From assembly GCA_903632075.3 (NCBI GenBank), contig CAHIKZ030005576.1:1837501-1901500 (forward strand): a stretch of 64,000 nt of DNA, in the 5' to 3' direction. Below the pieces are notes generated by a model. It did no database searches and was not told the DNA's origin. It saw nothing but the letters and a program-made list of their open reading frames with translations. Made by a program: the position numbers and the translations under genes. Positions 34,063 to 45,132 of this stretch are shown piece by piece; positions within the stretch are counted from its first letter, which is position 1; each line of letters starts with the position of its first letter. The DNA comes from Acanthosepion pharaonis. Its lineage: Eukaryota; Mollusca; Cephalopoda; Sepiida; Sepiidae.

Positions 34063-34531
34063 TGTTTCATTAAATAATATAGACAAGTTTTGTCTATTTT
34101 AAGTAAGTTCCTTTCATATTGTCTGATAAGCTTAATAACATTATCATTGAAAGACAAAAGAAAATCCCCATATTGATGCATGTTTTAATCCTAGCTAAGC
34201 TTTCGGCGTGGTCATGTGTGACGTCACGAGCTGCGATGCGATTTTCGCTTCCACATCTCGTATACATGAGTTTGTCATTGTTTTGAAATTTTTCATGCAA
34301 CAAAAAACAGACTATCATTATTGTTTTGTCCATGTATTGTTTGATATATTGAAATGTAATTGTCATCTTTGGTAATGGCTTAGATAAGATTAAATCATGT
34401 ATCAATATGGTGATTTCCTTTCGTCTTTCAATGATTGTGTTATTAAGCTTATCAGACAATATGAAAGGAACTTACTTAAAATAAATAGACAAAACTTGTC
34501 TATATTATTTAATGAAACCTGCATCAATGAA
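34060..34531. mobile_element. Foldback MITE with arms of about 120 bp
   Basis: The left arm (about 34061-34181) and right arm (about 34396-34527) are near-perfect inverted repeats sharing TAGACAAGTTTTGTCTATTT, AAGTAAGTTCCTTTCATATT and TGTCTGATAAGCTTAATAAC. The 210-bp centre is non-coding and holds a palindromic TGACGTCA at about 34220. Both ends abut TA microsatellites, so the element probably targets or carries TA. Superfamily unknown. Confidence 0.85.
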
Positions 34532-34545
34532 AAATTGCTGCCTAA

Positions 34546-34585
<40 letters not shown>

Positions 34586-34600
34586 AGTGTGTGTGTGTTT
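34546..34600. repeat. (TA)n / (TG)n microsatellite
   Basis: TA run followed by GTGTGAGTGTGTGTGTG on the right side of the foldback element. Confidence 0.93.
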
Positions 34601-34806
34601 TAAATTCTCAGATCCCATATGACACATTCATGTGAAATAAGAATTTAAATACCAAAATGACATCACATTCTTGTGAAATTGAATATATTAAAAAATTGAA
34701 AATACCTAATACATCATTTTTAAAATTTAAGATACAAAGGCATAACAGAATTCTAACAAAATGACTGAAATCAATTGGAAACTTGAAGTATTAAACTGAC
34801 ATGAAC

Positions 34807-35166
34807 TGTGAACATAGTTTGTGTGCATAGACTTTGTAAATTTAAGACCCGTACTAGATTGGCAGCAAGGTCATGTTACTTTACAGTAGAAATGGCTAGA
34901 TGTAACTGGAAGTTCTATATTAACAGTTTCTTCTATTGCACTTTTTGCATGTGTAAATTTCTTCCAGCTTTTTGCTTTCCAGTGAATTTTGATCTTCAAA
35001 AATTTAAATGCAATGTCATTTGTTATCTTCTGTCTTCTGGATTCCTGTTCTTTTATTTGTTCTCTCTCCTTAATAGTATTTTTCTTTTTCTCATGCTTTC
35101 ATACTCAGTAATCCATTGTATCTTAGTGGCTTTCTTGCCTTGCTTGGGTTAAATGATTAAAAAAAA
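34807..35166 (+). mobile_element. LINE 3' fragment
   Basis: The plus strand encodes TRLAARSCYFTVEMARC, NSFFYCTF, CFPVNFDLQKFKCNVICYL and then the 3'UTR with TCTTAGTGGCTTTCTTGCCT and ATGATTAAAAAAA. Same family as 3415-4146. Tail ends near 35166. Confidence 0.78.
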
Positions 35167-36690
35167 TTTAAAGTTTTCTGAAAAAGATTTTATAAACTTC
35201 GACCTAATTGTTTGGTTAATGAATGTTGAATGTTTCCTTATAAGGACATTGCTAATCTCACCATTTATATTTTTGAAATGATAAAATATTTTTCCATATA
35301 TGATGTCTTATAAGACTCACTTTTTTCATCCCTTTCAAATAATCTCAGACATTTTGTAATAAACACATGAAAGGAAAGTGATCTTGAACTGGGTTAAACA
35401 GAAAATATACATGCATTTTTGGTAATATTTTGCTTTCAAAGATTTTTTTCTCTGCTGATTATTCCCTGCTGGAAAGGTAGGTGCCTTATATGCCATCAAA
35501 TAGTTTTGTATTATGAACATAAAATATTCATCTTTTTTTAACCCCTATTTTTTTTTTTTTTTTTTATAAGAAATAAACCATTTTTATTTCTGAACGTTGT
35601 GACCCTGTTTAGTAATTTGGGCAGCAATTCCAAGAATATGCTTAGGAAGCAGATGTGCTGCCAATCCTATATGGGAGTTTACTTTTGAGATAAAAGTGCC
35701 AAAATGTGGTCTGTTGATCATCGTTTCTTCCTCATTGTTTTGATGTTTATCAACAGGTTAAAAAAAGAGATTGGTTAAGAGTTAGATTTTTTATTTTCGT
35801 TTTGGGTGTTGACAGTTTTCAGTAATGTTTTATATAGTAATAAATCTTGTATATAGCTTTTCATTTTACATGGAAAACAGCACACACAGACGAAAGATGA
35901 TGTACACATACTTAGGCACATACACACGCACAAAGGAAAGATGATGTAAACATACACACACACACAAACCAAATTTTGTTAACTTCAACCAACAATGTCT
36001 GTTTAATTTCTTATTGCATTTTTCCAATTTTTTAATATAATGTTGTACATTGGGATCAAAATTGTAGATAAATTGTCCAAAATGCTATACAGCTCCCACT
36101 GCAATAAAAGACTCAAAATTCTTGAAGCTATTATCAGTAACATAGGTAGAGTGTGTGCTACCTGAGGCAACCATTGAGTTTGCCTTCGAAAACCTCAAAA
36201 ATACATATTGCATGGTGACTCACTCTTAGTTATAAATCTAGTTTATGTGCCATTGTATTACTTTCGCATACTCAAATGTATTCTTTAAATACAACCCAAG
36301 CACTTAAACTTTATCAGTAAAAATTAAAAAGCAAAAACAACATATAAGGAAAAAGTGCAAAAAATTGGGATCATCTTTATTTCTGAAATTAAAATTACCA
36401 CTTTCTTGATATTTTGTTAGCAAATTCTTCAATGACATTGTTAAAAACTAAATCATTTGTCAGTAGTTGCTCATTAGATAGGCCAATGTGTTCTGTTAGC
36501 AAGGTTGATTTTACTGTCTAAACTTCAATTTTCCATGAATCTCTCGTGTACATTGATATCTGCTCAATACATAAAGTCGGACAATTATTTTAAGACATTT
36601 TTATGCTTATACACTCTTTTTATAGATACAAATATTTAAGTAAACGCTCTGTTTATAATAAACAGTATTAACAACATTTACTGGCCTGAA
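35167..36690. other. Intronic AT-rich sequence
   Basis: No element identified. Contains a T run at about 35547-35570 and CACACA runs near 35880-35965. The piece GTTAGCAAGGTTGATTTTAC at about 36497 is an isolated copy of the arm sequence at 36818. Confidence 0.4.
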
Positions 36691-36699
36691 TGTCCGAGA

Positions 36700-36840
36700 A
36701 ATTTTCATAGAAAATATTTGTCCTCCAATAGGAATCAAACCTGTATCCTATACAGTACCGTCATATAGCTTGATGTGCCTTAACGGATTGGGCCACAGAG
36801 GATTGTTCGGTTAGCAAGGTTGATTTTACTGTCTTTAAAC
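36700..36840 (-). mobile_element. tRNA-derived SINE head (family D)
   Basis: The minus strand carries CCTCTGTGGCCCAATCCGTT (A-box region), TATATGACGGTACTGTATAGG and CAGGTTTGATTCCTATTGGA (B box), as at 5577-5675. Confidence 0.65.
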
Positions 36841-36850
36841 TACAATAACC

Positions 36851-36982
36851 GATTAGGCCACAGAGGATCGTTTGGTTAGCAAGGTCGATTTTACTGTCTT
36901 TAAACTACAATCTTCTGGAAGATTGTATTTTAAAGACAATAAAATCGACCTTGCTAACTGAACGATCCTCTGTGGTCCAATC
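36851..36982. repeat. 65-bp perfect-type hairpin built from SINE head sequence
   Basis: Arms 36851-36915 and 36918-36982 match at about 59 of 65 positions when one is reversed, with a 2-base loop. Both contain CCACAGAGGATCGTT and AGCAAGGTCGATTTTA. A third, direct copy of the arm sequence lies at 36778-36847. Confidence 0.9.
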
Positions 36983-37229
36983 TGGTAAAGCACATCAGGA
37001 TATAGGCCAATATATATGCCATAGTTAAAGTTACTTGAATTCAAAAAGATCCTTCAACTGTACTGTCCTGACATTAAAACCACTTTTATTTCAATACAGC
37101 TGACACAAAAATGTCATCTCCCCCATCTAGCTATATCACAGGTTATTATTGAGATTAACAAAACTTGTTTGGATGAATTCTTGCTGCTTAAACATACCAA
37201 TATACCTTATATATATTAGAAGAAGTTGC
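36983..37229. other. Intronic spacer
   Basis: Nothing recognised. Confidence 0.35.
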
Positions 37230-37680
37230 CTGATATATACACTGTCCTGGATAGGAAGATAAACTACATCACGTCCTGGGTAAGACGATAAACTATGTCC
37301 AACAGCAAGGCCTCTGATCAGGAGGTTTTAAGGAGTGTGGAACCACCTCTTAATTGCTGGTGTTCCCAGGTCCCGCTTGACCTGGGTTGGTAGCACCTGT
37401 TAGGTTCCCAGCTATGAGCAAATAGTTAACCCCCAAACTGGGGTCAAAACATATAAAAATAAGTTTTATTACCAGCAATACATTTTTGTAGAAAATTATT
37501 ACCAGCAATGAATATTTGAAGAAAATATTATCAGCAATATATTATAACCAGTAATACATTTTTGAAAAAAGAAATATTACCAGCAATACTTTTTGGAAAA
37601 AAAATATTAGCAGTAATAAAAATCTTCTCGGCATTAAATAACCCATTGAGGTTGATATGCTGTAAAACGAAACAAACTAA
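37230..37680 (+). mobile_element. VNTR-bearing SINE-like element (family V)
   Basis: It begins with a 31-bp tandem repeat (GTCCTGG..AAGA.GATAAACTA.. twice), continues with GGAACCACCTCTTAATTGCT and GGTAGCACCTGTTAGGTTCC, then five to six copies of a 28-30 bp unit ATTACCAGCAATACATTTTT (37448-37630), and ends with GGCATTAAATAACC, GAGGTTGATATGCTG and an AAACGAAAC tail. No ORF. Other copies: 41755-42198 (minus), 44172-44320 and 63630-64000 (plus). Confidence 0.8.
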
Positions 37681-38749
37681 ACATTTCTGGGTACAGCTGC
37701 TTTAAAGATTAATATTTTTTTTCTTTTGGCTCATCACTGGAAATGAATGATTTTACTGCTTTTTTTTATTATGTCAAAATACCTTTCATAGTAATAATTA
37801 CTGTTTGTAACTGTTCAGAGTATGACTAGAATTTCTCTTATGACTACTGTTTGGACAAGAAAAATATTTGTTTTAGAAAAGCAATTTTATAGAACAATTT
37901 TTCAATCCAAATAAATTTTCTACTTTTTATACTATATCTTCAATGGAAATTTACCAGAAATAAACCAAATTTATTTATTTATTTTAGGCTTCTAATTTCT
38001 ATTGTGATATTTCTGTACATGACTAATGAAAATGAGCCTTGATACATGTAAATAATAGCAATAACAAATTTTAATTGATGACTGAAGATTGTAAAATATG
38101 CATTTCTCAGTTGTACAGCAATGTGAAAAAGTCTGTAGCAACTTTAAACTATTTGTAATAATTACTAGCAGATAAGTACATATTTCACATCAAAATTGGT
38201 CCTTTTGGAGTCATTTCTATATATGTTGTAGCAGGAGTTCTTAATGAAATGGGAAGATGCAAGACAACTGCCAAAAATGGCTAACTTATATAAACCAGCC
38301 AGATACAGTGTCTTGAAACAGAAAAATATCTATAATGCAAATTTACAGTAAATTTCAAGTAACTTCCCTAAGCTTGAATAATTGTTTCAGTGTACCTGGG
38401 AAAAGATACATACAATTTGCTCATCATCTACCTGGTTATAGGATGCCATTCTGTGTCGCTGAACTACAACTCTTCTTCATTGCACTGATTCTTCTGACTT
38501 TCTCTTCTCTTTTACTTCTCTATATATTCAATTGATCTTTAAGTAAAGGCTCTGAGATGGCCAATCTTTAAATACAGCCACACACTATTCTGTTGCATGT
38601 AAACTGTGGAATGGAAATCTTGCCTTTATCCAAGTCTGGCATCAAATGGTTTTACAACAAATCAATGTATTTGGCACTAATGAAGCTACCATTAATTTTA
38701 ACCAATTTTCTTGAACCATTCCCAAAGCATTGGACTCTTCTTAACCCCA
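37681..38749. other. Intronic sequence, nothing recognised
   Basis: The right part (38570-38750) may be degraded LINE sequence belonging to the next feature. Confidence 0.35.
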
Positions 38750-39245
38750 AATTTCATGGCTCCAGCTATATATCTTGAGATTCTCAGCAAAATCCAAAGA
38801 AGGGTCTGTAATATTATTGGTATTGATATGACATATTCAGTAACTTTCCCACCTCCAAGACATGGTTTCCTTCTGTCTTTACTATAAATATTTTCATGGC
38901 AGTTGTTCTAATGAGTCTCCTCCTTGGTACCTCAACTCCCTGAATTTTATGCACACTACTAGATTGGTAACTAGTTTTTGTCACTTTATGGTTGAAATAG
39001 CTAGATGTAGCCATAAGTTCTATTCTAATAATTTCTTTTTTCACACTTCTTGCATGTGGAAGTCTCTTCCGATTTCTTGCTTCCAATCAAAAATTTTAAT
39101 GTAACATCAATTGTCATCTTCTGTTTTCCTGAATGCTATCCTTTTATTATCCTTTCTACTCACTAACGTCTTCTCATTCTCTTCCACCCCCAGTAAACAT
39201 TGGCATCTTATCGCCTTACTTGTGATGAAATGATTTTTTAAAAAA
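38750..39245 (+). mobile_element. LINE 3' fragment
   Basis: In broken frames: LEILSKIQRRVCNIIG, FCLYYKYFHGSCSNESP, TRLVTSFCHFMVEIARC, NNFFFHTSCMWKSLP, followed by a 3'UTR with GCATCTTATCGCCTTACTTG and an AAAAAATG tail. Same family as 3415-4146; old copy. Confidence 0.75.
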
Positions 39246-40120
39246 TGTAACATGGGTCATTTCACTTTTCTTTAGGTATTCTGAAAAATTCATGCTTATG
39301 AGAATGCAGCTTCATCCTAATTTCATTGTTGAATCTGATTTGATTTCAAGCATCTGCATTCCATAGTTCATAGATTTTTCACCAATTTAATCTTGTCTTG
39401 AAATGCTCCATATTTAATGCTGTCTTCTTAGCTGAAATGCACCTCTTTAGTCCATAATCTTTGTATCGACTGGTCAATGATTAGCCAACATTACAATTTG
39501 ATTCTCAATCTCATCATCAGTGTACACCAAAAGCTGGGAAAGGGCCTGCTGCATGCTGATAAAACAAAAATATGACAAAAAACGAGAAGTCATGGTTTAC
39601 CCCATTTGCTTTTTAAGAACTCTGCCCACAACACAGTAGGTAGATGACCATGGTCAAGCAGCACATGCATCAAATCCAGGTCCTACTGACTCTCCCCTTC
39701 CTCTAAGTCTCTTCTCTCACCCACAAAGAGACATTCTGCCTTGATCCTCTATATTGGCAATACAAAGAATTTTTATCTTAACAATTCTTGTTAACTTTTC
39801 TTTTCACTTCACCGACAGTACTTTTACTTCTTTTGCTTGTTCTTTCATGCTGCCATAAGTGCATTTATAACATTTGCACAACATTTCAGCTGACTCATTC
39901 TTCAGTCCTTGGGAGAACAAAAGAGATATCTCCTTCCTGGGATGTTCCTGGAGGCTTATTTTGTTCTCATGGATTACACTTGATGATGACTGAAGACTAG
40001 ATTGGCCAAAATGTTGTGTTAACAACAGCAGCCATACAAAGAAAAGATTTGGGTTTCCAAACAATTTTGGATATGGAAAATATAGGGATTATTCCAGATA
40101 ACATGTATTTGGTACAAAAG
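39246..40120. other. Intronic sequence with one dispersed repeat
   Basis: 39985-40060 (TTGGCCAAAATGTTGTGTTA...) resembles 11140-11215; class unknown. The remainder is unassigned. Confidence 0.4.
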
Positions 40121-40507
40121 ATTGATTGATTTACAGCTTATCAACCTTTTGTAAGTTATTTAAAGCCAGAACATATTTTTAGATTGTAAGAAATTTTGGG
40201 GGATAACAATGATTTACTGATACAAATCTTACTAATTAGCCCATAGCTGGGGCAAGGAGAAGTTGATTCATACCTTTTCCAATGGTATTTGAGCATAAGT
40301 GAATATTATGAATCTAACTGGAATTAAAACTCAGCTCTCCGATTTCTAATTCTGAGTCATTATCCATTATACCACCTGCAGATCCAAGCTTACAGCACTT
40401 GGTATTCTCAAGTGGTTATCCCTCTAGGAACCAACCAGGGTTGACATTGCTTAACTTTGGTGATTGTATGAGAATCTGTGTTTCAACATGATATGGCAGT
40501 AAGCCTA
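40121..40507 (-). mobile_element. Chimeric 5S rRNA-tRNA SINE (family A), full length, with TSD
   Basis: The direct repeat GTACAAAAG flanks it (40112-40120 and 40508-40516). The minus strand starts with a whole 5S rRNA-like head of about 118 bp (GCCATATCATGTTGAAACAC, TCACCAAAGTTAAGCAATG, CAAGTGCTGTAAGCTTGGA), followed by a tRNA-Arg-like unit (GTGGTATAATGGATAATGAC; box B decayed to TTTTAATTCC), the core (CCATTGGAAAAGGTATGAAT, CCAGCTATGGGCTAAT) and the tail (AAAAGGTTGATAAGCTGTAA, AATCAATC). 387 bp. Confidence 0.92.
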
Positions 40508-40516
40508 GTACAAAAG

Positions 40517-41340
40517 AGTGGTGAGTTTAAATCTAACTGGGTGCCCAAAAGTGTAACTTTGTCTTGTATTAAACTATACAATCTACTTTGCCATGGAGCA
40601 CTGGTTAGCAAATTATTATTACTGATCACTGCTCTTGTAGGGTGCGTGATCCAAACTGGGTGCAACAGACTTTTGGCCTTATGCATACAATGGAAATAGA
40701 ATCCAGGTTAACATACCTTTCCAAATGGTTGTTTTTTTCATCATAGAACCCTAACTGTTATCTGTTTGTAGTTATGTAACTATAGCAACCATTTTGTTTC
40801 TTGAGCTACCTGTCTTCCTTAATTTCCAATCTCTGCTTCCCTGTTTGTGGCAAAGAACTTTACCTCTGTTGCCATAGCAACCTATGGCAGATGACCGACT
40901 CAAAAATGGTAAATGTACCTTTATCTTACCAGTTATCTTCAGAGAATTTTTTTGAAAGCACCCCAACCTCTTTTTCATCTTTCAGTGTGATAATCAACTC
41001 GGTAGAAGACAGTTGGTAGGGGTAGAGGAGGAAGTAACTGTTGTCTATCTTCTCATCTTTGTTAATTATAACTTCACTCCTTTCTCCCCCCCACCCCTCT
41101 TTGCTCTCTTCTTATAATTATCTACGTGGATTTGCTCTTTTTTGGGGTGTGTACAACTTGTCATCGTGGGTGTGTTCAAATTCTTCACAGACTATGCTGA
41201 TATTTGTGATATGAGGCATCATTATTTGTGTGTTTGAATTCTTCACCTTATGAAGAACAGGTCTTTTGTTGTTTGAGAACTGATCCCTCACTTTATGTAT
41301 ATTGTACATTGTCATAAACATGATAATGAGTATCATCTCT
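40517..41340. other. Intronic sequence, partly SINE-like
   Basis: CCATGGAGCACTGGTTAGCA near 40600 looks like a decayed tRNA-type SINE A-box region, but no convincing B box accompanies it. The rest is unassigned, with a CT-rich patch at 41075-41110. Confidence 0.35.
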
Positions 41341-41346
41341 ACATTT

Positions 41347-41369
41347 GATGCACACACACACACACATAC

Positions 41370-41420
<51 letters not shown>
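41347..41420. repeat. (CA)n then (TA)n microsatellite
   Basis: CACACACACACACATACATA followed by about 40 bp of TA. Confidence 0.93.
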
Positions 41421-41422
<2 letters not shown>

Positions 41423-41497
41423 AAAAAAATCCATTTTACAGTTTCTCTCTTTTTAATATGCACACTTTTCTCTCATTGGAACTACTATAACCTCTTC

Positions 41498-41501
<4 letters not shown>

Positions 41502-41582
<81 letters not shown>

Positions 41583-41589
41583 GATGACG

Positions 41590-41626
<37 letters not shown>
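41502..41626. repeat. Compound (TA)n-(TG)n-(TA)n microsatellite
   Basis: TA at 41502-41555, TG at 41556-41581 and TA at 41591-41626, only nine bases of unique sequence between. Confidence 0.95.
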
Positions 41627-41629
<3 letters not shown>

Positions 41630-41632
<3 letters not shown>

Positions 41633-42475
41633 CTCCAAGTCCTTGTGGGGTACAAAATTATTCCTACTCTGCAACCTCTCTCTCACAGGTGGAATGTGGT
41701 AAGGCTCTCTATCATTATTACTATTTCCTTTTGTCTGCCAGTTCTGACCTTCAGGTTTGCTTTGATTTACTTTGTTTTACAGTACATCAACCTTAATGGG
41801 CCATTTAATGATGGAAAATTTTTTAGGATACATTCATATGAATAGAATATGTATTCTTTGTAAGAAGTCAGTTTGTAGATCAGGTTTCATTGGCATATTT
41901 TTGTAAAGAGGGTTTTTGTTGAGTCAAATCTATTGCTGGTAATATTTCTTTTTCAAAAATGTATTGCTGGTATTTTTACTATAAAAACTTATTTTTATAC
42001 TTTCATAGTGTTTTGACTTTAGTTTGTGGTGGTGGGGGGTTTAACTATTTGCCCATAGCTGGGACCCAAACAGGTGCTACCACCCCGGGTTAGAGTGGAC
42101 CTGGGAACAACAGAAATTAATAGGTGGTTCCATGCTCCTAAAAACCTCCCGATCAGAGGCCTTGCTGGCAGTGTAATTTATCATCATACCCAGGACACTC
42201 TAACCTTCAGAGCTAGGACCCACCATGCCACTTACATATTAGCAAACCGTCCACATTCTCTCTGTATTCCATTGGAGAGAAGTAAGTTCCACTTGAATAG
42301 CTTCTTCCTGTAAACCACTACTCTGTGGAACTGACTCCCAAGAAGACGTCTTCCTGATCACTACAATCTTAACTTGTTCAAGTGTAAGGTTAACTGTTAT
42401 CTTCCCCTTTTATCCATATAAACTGCCTTTTAACATAACCCTTTGTGTAGGGTGAACCTTACTGTAAAAAAAAAA
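41630..42475 (+). mobile_element. LINE ORF2 C-terminal fragment, split by a family V element
   Basis: Left part (41630-41742): VGYKIIPTLQPLSHRWNVV. Right part (42211-42475): RTHHATYILANRPHSLCIPL, KFHLNSFFL, LPRRRLPDHYNLNLFKCKV and NCYLPLL, then the 3'UTR ending in poly-A near 42478. This is the second LINE subfamily of the window, also at 50955 and 58060. Confidence 0.78.
41755..42198 (-). mobile_element. VNTR-bearing SINE-like element (family V) with 12-bp TSD
   Basis: Flanked by TCTGACCTTCAG (41743-41754) and TCTAACCTTCAG (42199-42210), 11 of 12 identical. The minus strand reads GTGTCCTGGGTATGATGATA, GGGTGGTAGCACCTGTTTGG, two VNTR units (ACCAGCAATACATTTTTGAA), then CATTAAATGGCCCATTAAGG, GTTGATGTACTGTAAAAC and an A-rich tail. 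444 bp. Inserted in the LINE at 41630-42475. Confidence 0.85.
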
Positions 42476-42478
42476 AAT

Positions 42479-44171
42479 TAAGCACAATAGAACTTTATAA
42501 ATTTATCAGTCATGCAGCTTTATCTCCCTGATTTGAGATAATGAGATGTTCCTTTTTTGTATCAGGAAGTGCTACTCAATGCCAATAAATAAATAAACCT
42601 GGTGTTCACATAACAATGGAATATCCCATTAGTAAGTAGGGGAGAACTAAATGTGAGTGTGTAATGTTGACTTATCACATCACTTTTGTACTAATGCTGT
42701 TGGGAAAGGCAAGAATGTTTCATTTCTCTCCAGTTATGGGTTAAAAATTTTCTCTTGGATTTTTCATTCAGTGCTTTGTTTTAGATTGCAATTCTTGTTT
42801 GTTAAATATAAAATTGATTTATTGCTTTCATTTATTGATATACCAGTGTGTACTGAGAAGTTCTCAGCTCAACCAAGAAGCCTTTCAAAAAAAAAAAAAT
42901 CTGATGTTCAGATTTTGAAAAGTGGGTCAGGACATTGTTAATAGTACTGTTAACTCTTTCTAATATGTAAAATAGAACAATTTCCACCATTTTTTATTCA
43001 TTTTTAATTAAGTATTAAATGAACAACCAAAAAAGTATATGTTCAAGGGAAATAATTCCGGTTTATTAACTGATAATTAGAAGGGAAGAATTTTTTTTAC
43101 CTATCTGCAATCTTTTTCATCAGCCATAATTGTATATGAGTGATGTTACTTTAATAAATAAGCTTATTAATAATTAGCATTTGCAAATATAAACGGGAAA
43201 TTACTTGATATCAAGTGGAACTAATATAGTTGACATTTAAGAGAGGAAACATTAAATCTTGTGAAGTTTATCACAATTTCATCCTACATAAAATGTGAAA
43301 TGCTTCCATTCTGAAATAGCAATAGAATTAATTTCCACTATTTGAACATAAAATATAAAACTATTGAACATTAACAGGCAGTATGAACAAAAGCATAGAC
43401 ATTGCTTTTGCTGTACCTCAGCAAAACAGCTAGTATATACTTAACAGGAGATTGGTCACATTACTACTTATAAGACTACTCATTGGTTACTCTTCTATAT
43501 TTGGGAAAACTATTCCATGGTGACAATCTAAGAATGCGAAAAGCAGTATTATAATTTTTGTTTGTTTTTATTTTTCTGCAGACTGTTCTAGAAATAACTG
43601 TCTTAGGGGTGTGATGTGATAGAGGATGGGGTTTGGGATTTTAAATTGTACATATTACTTCAGAATAATGAAGCTCGGAGAAAAATTTCAATAAGATTTC
43701 CCTCCAAGAAATGTCATTACAGTTGACACATTGCTACTTGAAAATATTTGAGAATCTTTTTAGAATTAGATCAGCTCCTTTTACAATGAATTTACTTATC
43801 TTATTATGCTGCTTAGCCTCTTTAAAACAAAAAAAATCTTTTATAATTTTAATTTGTCCCCCTGGATATGAAAAAAAAATGGGGTGATGATGATGAGAAA
43901 CCTAGACAGCAACAAATAAATAAATTTAAAGCCTAAATATCACAGCAATTGTTCCATCTTTGCCTTTTCTTTACTAACTCTAATGGATATCTAAAATCTG
44001 TTTCTTGCTTTATCCTTAGTAAGATTCTTGCTATAATTTGACCTGCTTAGAATTGCATGCTTTCTCCTCTCAAAATGGGCTGGGGAGCATCTTTTGGTTA
44101 GATACTTGTAAAGCTTTATTATAAACCTGAACTATGCCTTCTTTTTAAACGGATGTTATATAAAAAGAAGG
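42479..44171. other. Intronic AT-rich sequence
   Basis: A small piece at 42695-42740 (TTGGGAAAGGCAAGAATGTT, CTCCAGTTATGGGTTAAAA) is a SINE core remnant. 44136-44178 is a short hairpin (TATGCCTTCTTTTTA against TAAAAAGAAGGCATA). Otherwise unassigned. Confidence 0.45.
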
Positions 44172-44320
44172 CATAGATCAGGTGCTACTGGAGTGGTAGC
44201 AACTGTTAGGATCCCAGGTATGGACAAATAGTTAACCCCCACCACATACTAGAGTCAAAACACTATGAAAGTATAAAAATAAATTTTTATAGTAAAAATA
44301 CCAGCAATACAGTTAGAATA
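44172..44320 (+). mobile_element. Truncated family V element
   Basis: GGTAGCAACTGTTAGGATCC, GACAAATAGTTAACCCCC, ACACTATGAAAGTATAAAAA and a single VNTR unit (ATACCAGCAATAC), then a sharp stop. Both ends lost. Confidence 0.75.
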
Positions 44321-44324
44321 TTAG

Positions 44325-44680
44325 TTTTCTGAACATGAGACCCAAGTTTGAATCTTATGATGGTCAATTTGTCAAGGAAGTGACCCCAGTGTCTGGCACC
44401 AATGGGAAGTACATGAACACCATACCAAAGGTTAACTCATGTTTTGGGAATAAAATTGATTAGTAGATGAAATTATTTATAAGCCTTCGATATTTGTGTC
44501 AGCATATGTACCTTTTTCAGCTACTGGTCATGCCAGATTATAATCTCTCCTTGAAACTATAACCAAAATCTGCTCAGGATAATTGCAGTATAAAACACAG
44601 GTTGGCTTTTTGGTGGGGATCTGAATGCAACACGGATTAGCTAACTACTCTAGCAGACAGGTGTATTTAGAAGCCAGCAG
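44325..44680 (+). mobile_element. Degraded SINE (family C)
   Basis: CTGAACATGAGACCCAAGTT then TTGAATCTTATGATGGTC (B-box region), followed by body pieces matching 23440-23800 (GTGACCCCAGTGTCTGGCAC, AGGTTGGCTTTTTGG, TAGCTAACTACTCTAGCAGA). 5' end with the A box is missing. Confidence 0.7.
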
Positions 44681-44859
44681 CCAACCATTTTATATATATA
44701 TATTATATTATTATTTATATTATTTGAAGTAATAAAAAATGTCAGATTTAAAATAAATCCATTAACACTTTAGAAGTTACTTTGTTTACGTTTTGGATAT
44801 GAAATCTTTTGAGAAGATCAGACTGAGGGTGTTTACATTTCTTAAAGGGGTAAATAGAA

Positions 44860-44955
44860 CCTTGCTGGACTGTGACACTCTCTGTGGTTGATGGATCTAA
44901 AGCACACTGGATCAAATGGTGGTTTCTCTTACAAGGGAGGGGTTGAAGGTTTGAA
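44860..44955 (+). mobile_element. Possible tRNA-derived SINE head
   Basis: CTGTGGTTGATGGATC and, about 45 bp later, GAAGGTTTGAACCCTGC (box B-like). No body family recognised. Confidence 0.35.
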
Positions 44956-45089
44956 CCCTGCAACAGAACACATTTTCTTTATTAAGTTTTCTCCAGTGCA
45001 CAGGCTGGTATATATAATACACAATGTTACAAAAATTGGGTTGTCTATTTTAAACATGTGTATACACTAAAAATAATTTTTAAGTAATG

Positions 45090-45132
<43 letters not shown>

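Noticed and set aside
34220..34227. CRE element TGACGTCA as a promoter
   Set aside because: One palindromic word inside a foldback MITE with no gene start nearby.
41453..41796. Frames with long Tyr-Ile runs
   Set aside because: Translations of TA repeats; the same holds at 5139-5372, 24560-24931, 47069-47323, 52719-52928, 57831-58016 and 60712-60894.
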